From assembly GCA_000997475.1 (NCBI GenBank), contig LCEC01000027.1, positions 1 through 11,191 of the forward strand: DNA of 11,191 nt, read 5' to 3'. The notes beneath the pieces are model-generated. The model was not told the DNA's origin and ran no database searches. It worked only from the letters and a program-made list of their open reading frames with translations. The DNA is from Parcubacteria group bacterium GW2011_GWB1_42_6 (lineage in GTDB: Bacteria; Patescibacteriota; Minisyncoccia; Portnoybacterales; GWB1-42-6). Of this stretch, positions 6,078-11,191 are shown piece by piece; positions within the stretch are counted from its first letter, which is position 1, and each line of letters begins with the position of its first letter. Both the position numbers and the translations under genes were made by a program.

Positions 6078-6861
6078 TTATTTTATTTATTGCGTTAAAA
6101 ATAATATCAACTTTAATTTTATTGGCATTTATTAATGACGAAATACAATTCCTTTTTATAATAGGAAAAAGCATTGTGCGATACAGTTGGTTGGGATACA
6201 GAATATATTCTACTTTTGAATTATTGCAAATAAATTCTGGCAAAGAATTCTTGCGACTAACAATAATTAATAAAGGATTATTTATAGAAAGACTTTCTAA
6301 AGTGGTTGAATATTTTTTCCACGATGAATTAGCGTTATGAATGCAAATGATATCCGCGCCGGCATTCACATATTTATTGATACGATCCTGAATTAAGAAA
6401 ATTTCCTCGCCTGTAATAAAAGAGTGCGTTCTTGCCACTATTAAGAACTCCTCACCCAAACAAGATCTTGCAATATTAATCTTTTCGGCCATTTTATCAG
6501 AAGAAATCAATTTTCTCGATTTAATATTGAGCATGGCATTAAATTTAGGCCAGTCCTCATCTTCCATACATATTCCACCCAAACCAACCCTCTTGATTAA
6601 ATTTAGATTCTTCTTGTATTCGGACGGGTTTCTTCCCCCAATATCAAAATCTAAAATCACCGGCACATTTGAGCCGGTGACAATTGATTCAATAAGAGGC
6701 AAAAAGGAATTAAAGTTAACAATTCCCTCGTCTTTTTTTCCTAACAAAGCCGACATTATAAAACTACTGGCCCAAACATAATCAGCCCCGAATTTAGAAC
6801 AATAGCTTGCAGTTATTGCATCGGGCGCCCCCAGAATTATCTTTTTCCTAAGCTCATTCAT
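6067..6861 (-). CDS. Phosphoenolpyruvate mutase-like enzyme (PEP mutase/isocitrate lyase superfamily)
   Basis: The 264-residue product opens with GAPDAITASY and VWASSFIMSALLGKKD, the PEP mutase/ICL barrel start. From remembered Mytilus PEP mutase numbering, the catalytic set lines up at a constant offset of 14-15: Trp30, Ser32, Asp44, Asp71 and Asp73 (DFD), Glu100, Lys106, Asn108, Arg144 and His175. The gating signature EDK-x5-NS reads EDEDWPKFNA, so the Lys of EDK is Glu and Ser is Ala. The catalytic Cys of lyase members is absent. PEP mutase rearranges PEP to phosphonopyruvate, the entry to C-P bond natural products; phosphonopyruvate hydrolase is the main alternative. No phosphonopyruvate decarboxylase or aminotransferase is in the window. 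It is the first gene of the operon, with a promoter whose predicted start point sits at the ATG and no SD. Confidence 0.78.
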   Translation of the reverse strand: MNELRKKIILGAPDAITASYCSKFGADYVWASSFIMSALLGKKDEGIVNFNSFLPLIESIVTGSNVPVILDFDIGGRNPSEYKKNLNLIKRVGLGGICMEDEDWPKFNAMLNIKSRKLISSDKMAEKINIARSCLGEEFLIVARTHSFITGEEIFLIQDRINKYVNAGADIICIHNANSSWKKYSTTLESLSINNPLLIIVSRKNSLPEFICNNSKVEYILYPNQLYRTMLFPIIKRNCISSLINANKIKVDIIFNAINKINEK

Positions 6862-6868
6862 ATCAAAA

Positions 6869-6898
6869 ATAATAAGCTCTCACACATCTATAAGTCAA
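6869..6898 (-). promoter_or_regulatory. Promoter of the PEP mutase operon, predicted leaderless
   Basis: On the minus strand TTGACT (6893-6898), an 18-nt spacer and TATTAT (6869-6874) are followed by only 7 nt before the ATG at 6861. Transcription should start at or within a base or two of the start codon. No Shine-Dalgarno is present, which agrees with leaderless initiation. Confidence 0.7.
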
Positions 6899-6946
6899 TA
6901 CCCACATAAAAGAATGCTTTAAAGAACTCTAAAAAAAAGAAAAAAA

Positions 6947-7771
6947 TCAGCGGAAAAAGCTCAAATACCAATCGGCGATTTTTTCTCCCCAAAAAAGGCA
7001 CGCGAAAGAAGAAGCGGTCAGAAAAACGCCAAAGGGCACTTGGGATTTCATTGACGCGCGGCCAAAAAAAACCAGCCCCAAGCCAATGATTGAACCGGAT
7101 AAAAAAGAAATGAAAAGAGCGATTAAAATATTCGGCCAGCCAAGCGCCAATCCCAAAAACAGAGCGAGTTTGGCGTCCCCCATCCCCATCCAGCGGCCGC
7201 GGGAAAAATAGTTAAGAGAAAAAAAGAAGCCGCCGGCCAAAACGGCGGCTAAAAGAGAAAACAGCAAACCCCTCCAGGCTTCAATCGAAATCAAAGAAAA
7301 GCCGGAGCCAAAGGCAAGCCAAATCCAATAAGCCAAAGATCCCGCGATGCCGGCGATTATTATTTCATCGGGAATAATATAGAATTTGAGATCGGCAAAA
7401 AAGATGGCAATAAAACAAGAAGCGAGAAAAAGCCAAAACAAAAATTGTCCGATTATTTGAAGATCTATTCCGAGTAACGGGTAAGGGAACAAATAAAAAG
7501 CAACCGCCAAAAAAGCCAAGCCGGTTATAATCTCCACCCATAAATGATACGGAGAAATCTTTTTTTCGCAACGCCGGCATTTTCCGCCCAAGAACAAGAA
7601 GCTGAAAATCGGGATCAGATCAAACCATTTTAAAACGGCGCCGCAATAATCGCATTCGGATCGCCCGCGAATTGTTTTTTCCCGCGGCAAACGCTCGGCC
7701 AAAACGCCCAAAAAACTGCCGATAACGGAGCCTAAAATAAAAATAAATGAATAAAAAACGAAAAAAGACAT
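6947..7771 (-). CDS. pilD: Type IV prepilin peptidase / N-methyltransferase
   Basis: This inner-membrane aspartyl protease cleaves the leader of type IV prepilins and usually methylates the new N-terminal Phe. The 274-residue product has all family marks. The N-terminal domain holds GSFLGVLAERLPR and the two CxxC pairs, Cys40/Cys43 and Cys65/Cys68, that bind zinc. The catalytic aspartates are Asp127 in ADLKFYIIPDE and Asp199 in GMGDAKL. Seven or eight hydrophobic membrane segments follow the family pattern. The natural substrate is probably the pilin at 8702-9139. The start at 7771 has no SD and lies 6 nt after the stop of the Y1 transposase gene, whose terminal palindrome abuts it; pilD may therefore depend on read-through or re-initiation. 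After the stop there is a long T-rich stretch but no clear stem-loop. Confidence 0.95.
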   Translation of the reverse strand: MSFFVFYSFIFILGSVIGSFLGVLAERLPREKTIRGRSECDYCGAVLKWFDLIPIFSFLFLGGKCRRCEKKISPYHLWVEIITGLAFLAVAFYLFPYPLLGIDLQIIGQFLFWLFLASCFIAIFFADLKFYIIPDEIIIAGIAGSLAYWIWLAFGSGFSLISIEAWRGLLFSLLAAVLAGGFFFSLNYFSRGRWMGMGDAKLALFLGLALGWPNILIALFISFLSGSIIGLGLVFFGRASMKSQVPFGVFLTASSFACLFWGEKIADWYLSFFR

Positions 7772-7776
7772 AATTA

Positions 7777-7806
7777 TTTATCTGCTGAAGTCTGACTTCA
7801 GCAGAT
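7777..7806. repeat. REP palindrome at the transposase stop codon
   Basis: A perfect 27-nt palindrome (7780-7806), with 13-bp arms ATCTGCTGAAGTC around a single central base, encodes the C-terminal LLKSDFSR and overlaps the TAA stop of the Y1 transposase gene. With the preceding TTT it matches 8557-8586 at all positions except the central base. Confidence 0.93.
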
Positions 7807-8509
7807 CATCTGCTACAGAATTAAATTCCAAATTCAAAGAGCCGATTAAACAATCTTTGCAAAAAACTTTATAATCATGCTCATTCGCAAATATCCGATT
7901 TAGGATATCTTTTTTAATAATTAAAAAATCTCCATTGCTCAAATATTCTCCCAAGCTGCAAAAGGAATAATTTTTTACAAAATCAAAAGCATCATCAAAA
8001 TTTTGAACGGCTCTTTCTATGCCGCCGGGATATAAATATAAAATATTCTTGAATTGGATATATGCGCTAAGATATTTTAAATAATTTTCATTGTCTACTA
8101 ATCGCGCTTTATACGCTCCCTGAAACAATCGCCCGCTATCTTTGTATTTTACATTGTAATAATTAGTCATTCCTGTTCCCAACTTTCTCATAAATAAGGT
8201 AATTCCTCCGTCTTTTATTTCTTTTAACAAAAGATGAAAGTGATTTTCCGATAGACAAAAAGAAATAATATCAACAATCGGCTTGCGTTCTTGCCAGGCA
8301 TTCGGCCAAACCAAGCGCTTGCTGAAGTCTGACTTCAGCAACTTTTTTAATTCTCTAAAAGGCGTGGGAAAAGATACTTCGTTGTTAAAATAATAAAGCA
8401 TCTGAAGAAAATGCCATTTGTCCTGCGCATTGCGAACAATTAATTGTTTTCGATTGCCGCGATTATAAACATGAACAAATGATCCGACTGAAAAAGGTTC
8501 TTTTCTCAT
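7778..8509 (-). CDS. REP-associated tyrosine transposase (Y1_Tnp, IS200-like HUH nuclease)
   Basis: The 243-residue product is a single-strand DNA transposase of the RAYT group, which nicks at REP palindromes through a tyrosine. It has the N-terminal HVYNRGNRKQLI signature, the HUH metal motif NHFHLLLK with His90 and His92, and the segment GTGMTNYYNVKYKDSGRLFQGAYKA, where Tyr117 or Tyr118 is the expected nucleophile. The gene carries its own palindrome twice: residues LLKSDFSK (57-64) are encoded by 8319-8341, and the C-terminal LLKSDFSR by 7780-7806. The start at 8509 has only a weak GGA upstream. A ladder of palindrome copies lies immediately before the gene. All catalytic residues are present, so it may be active. 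It separates pilD from the rest of the pilus operon. Confidence 0.92.
   Translation of the reverse strand: MRKEPFSVGSFVHVYNRGNRKQLIVRNAQDKWHFLQMLYYFNNEVSFPTPFRELKKLLKSDFSKRLVWPNAWQERKPIVDIISFCLSENHFHLLLKEIKDGGITLFMRKLGTGMTNYYNVKYKDSGRLFQGAYKARLVDNENYLKYLSAYIQFKNILYLYPGGIERAVQNFDDAFDFVKNYSFCSLGEYLSNGDFLIIKKDILNRIFANEHDYKVFCKDCLIGSLNLEFNSVADDLLKSDFSR
8319..8341. repeat. REP palindrome inside the transposase coding sequence
   Basis: Perfect 23-nt palindrome with 11-bp arms TTGCTGAAGTC around a central T. It is the same core as the extragenic copies, with the outermost CTG/CAG pair changed to TTG/CAA. It encodes LLKSDFSK in frame, between the N-terminal motif and the HUH motif. Confidence 0.9.
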
Positions 8510-8519
8510 AAATTTCCAC

Positions 8520-8586
8520 TTTATCTGCTGAAGTCTTTATCTGCTGAAGTCAGACTTTTATCTGCTGAAGTCAGACTTCAGCAGAT
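8520..8586. repeat. Ladder of nested REP copies upstream of the transposase
   Basis: Three consecutive units start with TTTATCTGCTGAAGTC and grow in length: 16 nt (8520-8535), 21 nt (8536-8556) and 30 nt (8557-8586). Only the last contains the full 27-nt palindrome (8560-8586). The first two are the left arm alone, or the left arm plus five bases. Confidence 0.92.
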
Positions 8587-8626
8587 TTGCCGATTCGACT
8601 GATTTTATTTTAACACTTTCCATACT

Positions 8627-8657
8627 AAACAAAAACCGCCTCGAGGATGAAGCGGTT
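8627..8657 (-). terminator. Rho-independent terminator of the pilin gene
   Basis: On the minus strand AACCGC (8652-8657) pairs with GCGGTT (8634-8639) around a 12-nt loop and is followed by a T-rich tail TTTGTTT, 44 nt after the pilin stop. It likely ends the pilT-pilC-pilin transcript and isolates the transposase and pilD. Confidence 0.75.
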
Positions 8658-8701
8658 CTTGAATGCATTTAAGTCAATTTAGGCTGCCTAAAGTGAATTG
8701 A

Positions 8702-9139
8702 CTATGGCTGGACGCAATAACCGAATGTGGGGTCTTCATCAGCACAAGCGACGGTGCCAACGCCGCAATCCTGGGTGGCTGTGTCTATATCGCTGTCCAA
8801 AGAAGTGCCGTCAGCTTCCAAGCCGACGCCCAAAGTGTAATTATTATTGCTGCAACTGTCAGAGTCATAACCATAAGCCACATTTGAAGGGTCAACCGGA
8901 GCGGCGCTCATAAAACCCGAAGTGACCAAATCGGCCAAGGCGCTCGGATACGCGCTGTTTGAATCATAATACATCTGCAAGGCCAACTGGACTTGCCGCA
9001 AATCGGAAATGCGCCTGGCATCGCGCGCTTTTTGGCGGGCGGTGTTTAAAGAAACGAGAACTATAGTGGCCAAAATTCCAATGATGGCGATCACGACCAG
9101 CAATTCAATAAGCGTAAAACCTTTTTTATTTTTTTTCAC
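8702..9139 (-). CDS. Type IV prepilin-like protein
   Basis: The product is a type IV pilin or pseudopilin: a short basic leader MKKNKKG, then FTLIELLVVIAIIGILA, the cleavage and methylation site with the conserved Glu at mature position 5, and one hydrophobic helix used for membrane anchoring and pilus packing. The ~138-residue mature part has an alpha-helical spine (ARQKARDARRISDLRQVQLALQ) and a Ser/Asp-rich globular end with four cysteines that could form two disulfides. I chose the GTG at 9139 because AAGGGGGTG (9149-9157) is one base from the ideal SD and lies 9 nt away; the alternative GTG at 9151 is itself part of that SD and would add four residues (MKKI). PilD at 6947-7771 should process it. 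It follows pilC after a hairpin repeat and has its own terminator. Confidence 0.92.
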   Translation of the reverse strand: MKKNKKGFTLIELLVVIAIIGILATIVLVSLNTARQKARDARRISDLRQVQLALQMYYDSNSAYPSALADLVTSGFMSAAPVDPSNVAYGYDSDSCSNNNYTLGVGLEADGTSLDSDIDTATQDCGVGTVACADEDPTFGYCVQP

Positions 9140-9165
9140 TATTTTTTTCACCCCCTTTCGGATAT

Positions 9166-9250
9166 CCTACGGAATTACAGATAAATACGGATACTACGGA
9201 TAAAATTCAATCAAATCCGTATCATCCGTGAAGATCCGTAATTCCGTAGG
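9166..9250. repeat. Intercistronic hairpin repeat, copy 1 (pilC-pilin gap)
   Basis: An 85-bp imperfect inverted repeat has perfect outer arms, CCTACGGAATTAC at 9166-9178 and its complement at 9238-9250, and imperfect inner arms at 9189-9201 and 9215-9227 (two mismatches), around a 13-nt AT-rich loop. It fills nearly the whole gap between pilC and the pilin SD. The same element recurs at 10443-10521. No protein is encoded in it. Confidence 0.88.
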
Positions 9251-9256
9251 GTTATA

Positions 9257-9814
9257 TTACATGTTCCCCGCTATATTGTATATCGGCATCAAAATCGCCG
9301 CAATAAGCACGGCTACTCCGGCCCCGATCAAAAGAATCAAAATCGGCTCGATCAACTGCGAAATCGTGTCCACCGTGTTATCAACTTCCCGGGTGTAAAA
9401 CTGGGACATTTTTTTCAGAATAAAATCCATTGATCCCGTTTGTTCCCCGGTGGCCACCATTTGGGAAACCAGCGGCGGAATCTCTTTATGTTTGGCCAGC
9501 GAAGACGAAAGGCTGTTTCCCACCCGGACTTCTTCCTTGGCCTGCAAAACAATGCTTTGAAAAACCGCGTTGCCCACAACATCGGCCGTAACCTGCAAAG
9601 CCTGCAAAATCGAAAGCCCGCCTTGTATCAAAGTGCTCAAGTTATCCGCGAAACGGGTCAAATAAACTTTTTGCAGAATTTTTCCGAAAACCGGCAAATT
9701 TAATTTGAGTTCGTCCCATTTTTTTCTGGCCGAAGCCGAAGTTTTGAGAGAATAACCCAGATAAGACGCGCCGCCCGCGACCGCCACGGCCAGCAAATAC
9801 CACCAAGCTATCAA
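9257..9814 (-). CDS. pilC: PilC type IV pilus platform protein, C-terminal part (frame-shifted from N-terminal part)
   Basis: This frame encodes the second T2SSF domain of PilC/GspF, the inner-membrane platform that couples the ATPases to pilin movement. Visible features are the membrane segment WWYLLAVAVAGGASYLGY, the cytoplasmic LNLPVFGKILQKVYLTRFADNLSTLIQGG helix region, VATGEQTGSMDFILKKMSQFYTREVD, and the C-terminal membrane segment LIEPILILLIGAGVAVLIAAILMPIYN. The TTG at 9814 is an internal codon; homology continues upstream in this frame as ASDFL to about 9829, where it should join the N-terminal frame. The stop lies 5 nt past the hairpin repeat. Alone the fragment lacks the first domain. 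I regard the two frames as one broken pilC. Confidence 0.85.
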   Translation of the reverse strand: MIAWWYLLAVAVAGGASYLGYSLKTSASARKKWDELKLNLPVFGKILQKVYLTRFADNLSTLIQGGLSILQALQVTADVVGNAVFQSIVLQAKEEVRVGNSLSSSLAKHKEIPPLVSQMVATGEQTGSMDFILKKMSQFYTREVDNTVDTISQLIEPILILLIGAGVAVLIAAILMPIYNIAGNM

Positions 9815-10436
9815 GAAATCGGAAGCCGCCTTGGCCCGTTTCCTCCAAAAATCCGGTGAGCTTGGGAACTACCAAAACCATCATTAAAATCGCGGCGACC
9901 ACGAATCCAAAAAGTATGAAGGCCGGATAGATCATCGCTCCCCTCACCCGCGAAATCAAATAAAACTGCTTCTCCAAATAGTCGGCCAAATAATTCAGAG
10001 AGCCCTCCAAACTTCCGGAGGCTTCTCCCGATTTTACCATATTGACGAAAAAAGAAGAAAAAACTTTGGGATGGCGCGACAAAGCTTTGGAAAAAACCGT
10101 TCCGCCTTCAACGTCATTGGCCACTTCAAAAATTATGTCGCGGAAATAAGCGTTGTCTGTTTGTTTGACCAAGGCCCGCAAAGCCGAGAGCAAGGGCACT
10201 TGGGCGGAAAAAAGAATCGAGAGCTGGCGGGAGAAGGAAACCAAATCTTTTGATTTTACGCTTTGAAAAATAGCGAAATCCCGGCTAAAAAACGCTTTTT
10301 CCCCGGAAGACTGCAAATTCAAAACTATCAGATTTTTTGACTGAAGAGTAATCACGGCGCGCTGGCGATCCGCCGCTTCCACGATGCCCGACTGCATCTC
10401 GCCTTCTTTTGTTCTCACTACGTAATTGAATTGCAT
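9642..10436 (-). CDS. pilC: PilC type IV pilus platform protein, N-terminal part (frameshifted)
   Basis: Residues 1-202 are a normal PilC N-terminus: MQFNYVVRTKEGEMQSGIVEA-like strand domain, LVSFSRQLSILFSAQVPLLSALRAL, FFVNMVKSGEASGSLEGSLNYLADYLEKQ, and the membrane segment IYPAFILFGFVVAAILMMVLVVPKLTGFLEETGQ. After Gln202 (codon 9831-9833) the frame leaves the family and continues as arginine- and glycine-rich noise to 9642. The correct continuation (ASDFLIAWWY) is in another frame starting 7 nt on. Normal proteins have about 12 residues there, so some 30 nt are missing. The start at 10436 has AGGA 6 nt upstream, inside the arm of the hairpin repeat. It follows pilT after that repeat. A sequencing or assembly error cannot be excluded. 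Confidence 0.85.
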   Translation of the reverse strand: MQFNYVVRTKEGEMQSGIVEAADRQRAVITLQSKNLIVLNLQSSGEKAFFSRDFAIFQSVKSKDLVSFSRQLSILFSAQVPLLSALRALVKQTDNAYFRDIIFEVANDVEGGTVFSKALSRHPKVFSSFFVNMVKSGEASGSLEGSLNYLADYLEKQFYLISRVRGAMIYPAFILFGFVVAAILMMVLVVPKLTGFLEETGQGGFRFLDSLVVFAGRGGRGRRVLSGLFSQNFGFGQKKMGRTQIKFAGFRKNSAKSLFDPFRG

Positions 10437-10442
10437 AAATAT

Positions 10443-10521
10443 CCTACGGAATTACGGATTGGCGCAGATATTACGGATTTGATTTATCTGTATAATCCGT
10501 ATATATCTGTAATTCCGCAGG
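10443..10521. repeat. Intercistronic hairpin repeat, copy 2 (pilT-pilC gap)
   Basis: CCTACGGAATTAC at 10443-10455 and GTAATTCCGCAGG at 10509-10521 pair with one mismatch; the interior contains further CGGAT/ATCCG pairs around an AT-rich centre. It is the same element as 9166-9250, also in a gap of the pilus operon. Its left arm, read on the minus strand, supplies the AGGA Shine-Dalgarno of pilC. Confidence 0.87.
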
Positions 10522-10529
10522 GTTCTATT

Positions 10530-11191
10530 TTATTGAGTTAACATATTAAACTCGTTTGGATTGGGGGAAAAATTTATCGCCTTTTCCTGATCGACAATCC
10601 CTCTTTTAACCAGATCCGCCAAAGACCTGTTGAGAGAAATCATCCCTTCTTCAGAGCTGGTGTCTATCACCATATCGATTTGATGGACTTTGCCTTCCCG
10701 AATCAAATTGCGGATGGCGGAATTGGCGATCATCAATTCAATCGCGTTGATCACGCCGCCGTCTTTGCATGGAACCAAACGCCTTGAAATGACGCCCAAA
10801 AGCGTTGAGGCCATTTGTGATCTCACCTGCGCCTGCTGATGCGGAGGAAAGCTGTCAATGATGCGGTCTATTGTCTGGGAAGCGGTATTGGTATGCAAGG
10901 TGGAAAGGATCAAGTGGCCGGTTTCGGCCGCCGTCATGGCAGTGGCGATGGTTTCAGGATCGCGCATTTCGCCGATCATGCAAATATCCACGTCTTCCCG
11001 GAACATGGCGCGTAAACCGCTTTGAAAATTCAAACAATCAACCCCCACTTCTCTTTGGTCAATAATGCATTTCTCTTGTTCAAATTGATATTCAATCGGA
11101 TCTTCAATTGTCAGAATGTGATCCTGGCGGGTTTTATTGATATCGTCAATGATTGCCGCCAAAGCCGCCGATTTGCCGTGGCCCGAAGGCC
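10530..11191 (-). CDS. pilT: Type IV pilus retraction ATPase PilT, C-terminal part (runs off the window)
   Basis: The frame is open to the window edge, so the N-terminus is missing. The first visible codons give the Walker A PSGHGKS, where many PilT proteins have PTGSGKS. TIEDPIEYQFE (aspartate box), MFREDVDICMIGEMRDPETI (Walker B), LILSTLHTNTASQTIDRIIDSFPP (His box), and VRSQMASTLLGVISRRLVPC follow. The C-terminal AIRNLIREGKVHQIDMVIDTS is the PilT-specific AIRNLIREGK motif and separates it from PilB, which assembles pili. PilT hexamers hydrolyse ATP to retract the pilus. The visible part is about 220 residues of a usual 340-370. A TTG at 11160-11162 could be mistaken for a start but lies inside the ATPase core. 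The next gene downstream is the broken pilC. Confidence 0.93.
   Translation of the reverse strand, partial: PSGHGKSAALAAIIDDINKTRQDHILTIEDPIEYQFEQEKCIIDQREVGVDCLNFQSGLRAMFREDVDICMIGEMRDPETIATAMTAAETGHLILSTLHTNTASQTIDRIIDSFPPHQQAQVRSQMASTLLGVISRRLVPCKDGGVINAIELMIANSAIRNLIREGKVHQIDMVIDTSSEEGMISLNRSLADLVKRGIVDQEKAINFSPNPNEFNMLTQ

Larger units (their letters stand above)
7777..8586 (-). mobile_element. REP/RAYT transposon-like unit inserted upstream of pilD
   Basis: The Y1 transposase gene is bounded by two 30-nt copies of the same palindrome in direct orientation (7777-7806 and 8557-8586), with partial copies beside the latter. The unit lies between the pilin terminator and the pilD start. The boundaries are proposed from repeat positions alone; no target-site evidence is available because these elements do not duplicate targets. 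Confidence 0.5.

Noticed and set aside
8520..8586. Possible CRISPR array
   Set aside because: The repeats are contiguous, nested and palindromic with no spacers, and they match copies in the neighbouring transposase gene; REP elements explain them.
8698..8913. Plus-strand cysteine-rich 71-residue frame
   Set aside because: It is antisense to the pilin coding sequence, has no SD, and its cysteines derive from the pilin codon pattern on the opposite strand.
9815..9845. Programmed ribosomal frameshift in pilC
   Set aside because: No slippery heptamer or A/T run is present at the junction, and residues are missing as well as the frame shifting, so a deletion or error fits better.

Overview
The window looks like a chromosomal segment of a Candidate Phyla Radiation / Patescibacteria genome, most likely Parcubacteria-like. 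The reasons are a compact pilT-pilC-pilin-pilD type IV pilus set, a PilT with the Walker A form PSGHGKS, a REP-associated Y1 transposase of the kind common in these genomes, short intergenic gaps and many small palindromic repeats. The lineage is inferred from gene style only; there is no rRNA or other marker.

Region 1 (1-2660) is a repeat-scarred accessory region. Two near-identical copies of a ~166-181 bp hairpin-bearing repeat (1-166 and 2275-2455) flank a minus-strand gene for a secreted PQQ-type beta-propeller with a C-terminal YPNPFN sorting-type domain (432-2048). The propeller gene has a clear promoter, a clear terminator and a 46-bp tandem duplication of its ribosome binding site and start codon. 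The first repeat copy truncates another signal-peptide gene (112-294). The second lies next to a transposase C-terminal fragment (2471-2659).

Region 2 (2660-3300) holds a plus-strand gene for a divergent nucleoside-diphosphate-kinase-like protein with its own promoter and a shared convergent terminator.

Region 3 (3286-6898) is a tight five-gene minus-strand operon that I do not recognise as a described system. In transcription order it encodes a PEP mutase-like enzyme, a Nudix hydrolase, a RimK-like ATP-grasp ligase, a CofE-like (F420-0:glutamate ligase family) protein and a HemK-like methyltransferase. The genes overlap by 11, 1 and 4 nt, with one 22-nt gap. The promoter places transcription start almost on the first ATG, which suggests a leaderless mRNA. 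The region is visibly AT-richer than the pilus genes. The gene set suggests synthesis of a small, possibly phosphonate-containing, amide-linked and methylated metabolite; this is inference.

Region 4 (6947-11191) is the type IV pilus locus, all on the minus strand: pilT (partial at the window edge), pilC split by a frameshift, a pilin gene with a terminator, then a Y1 transposase unit wedged directly upstream of pilD. An ~85-bp hairpin repeat sits in each of the two gaps flanking pilC. The transposase carries its own 23-27 nt palindrome inside its coding sequence, at its stop codon and in a ladder upstream of its start.
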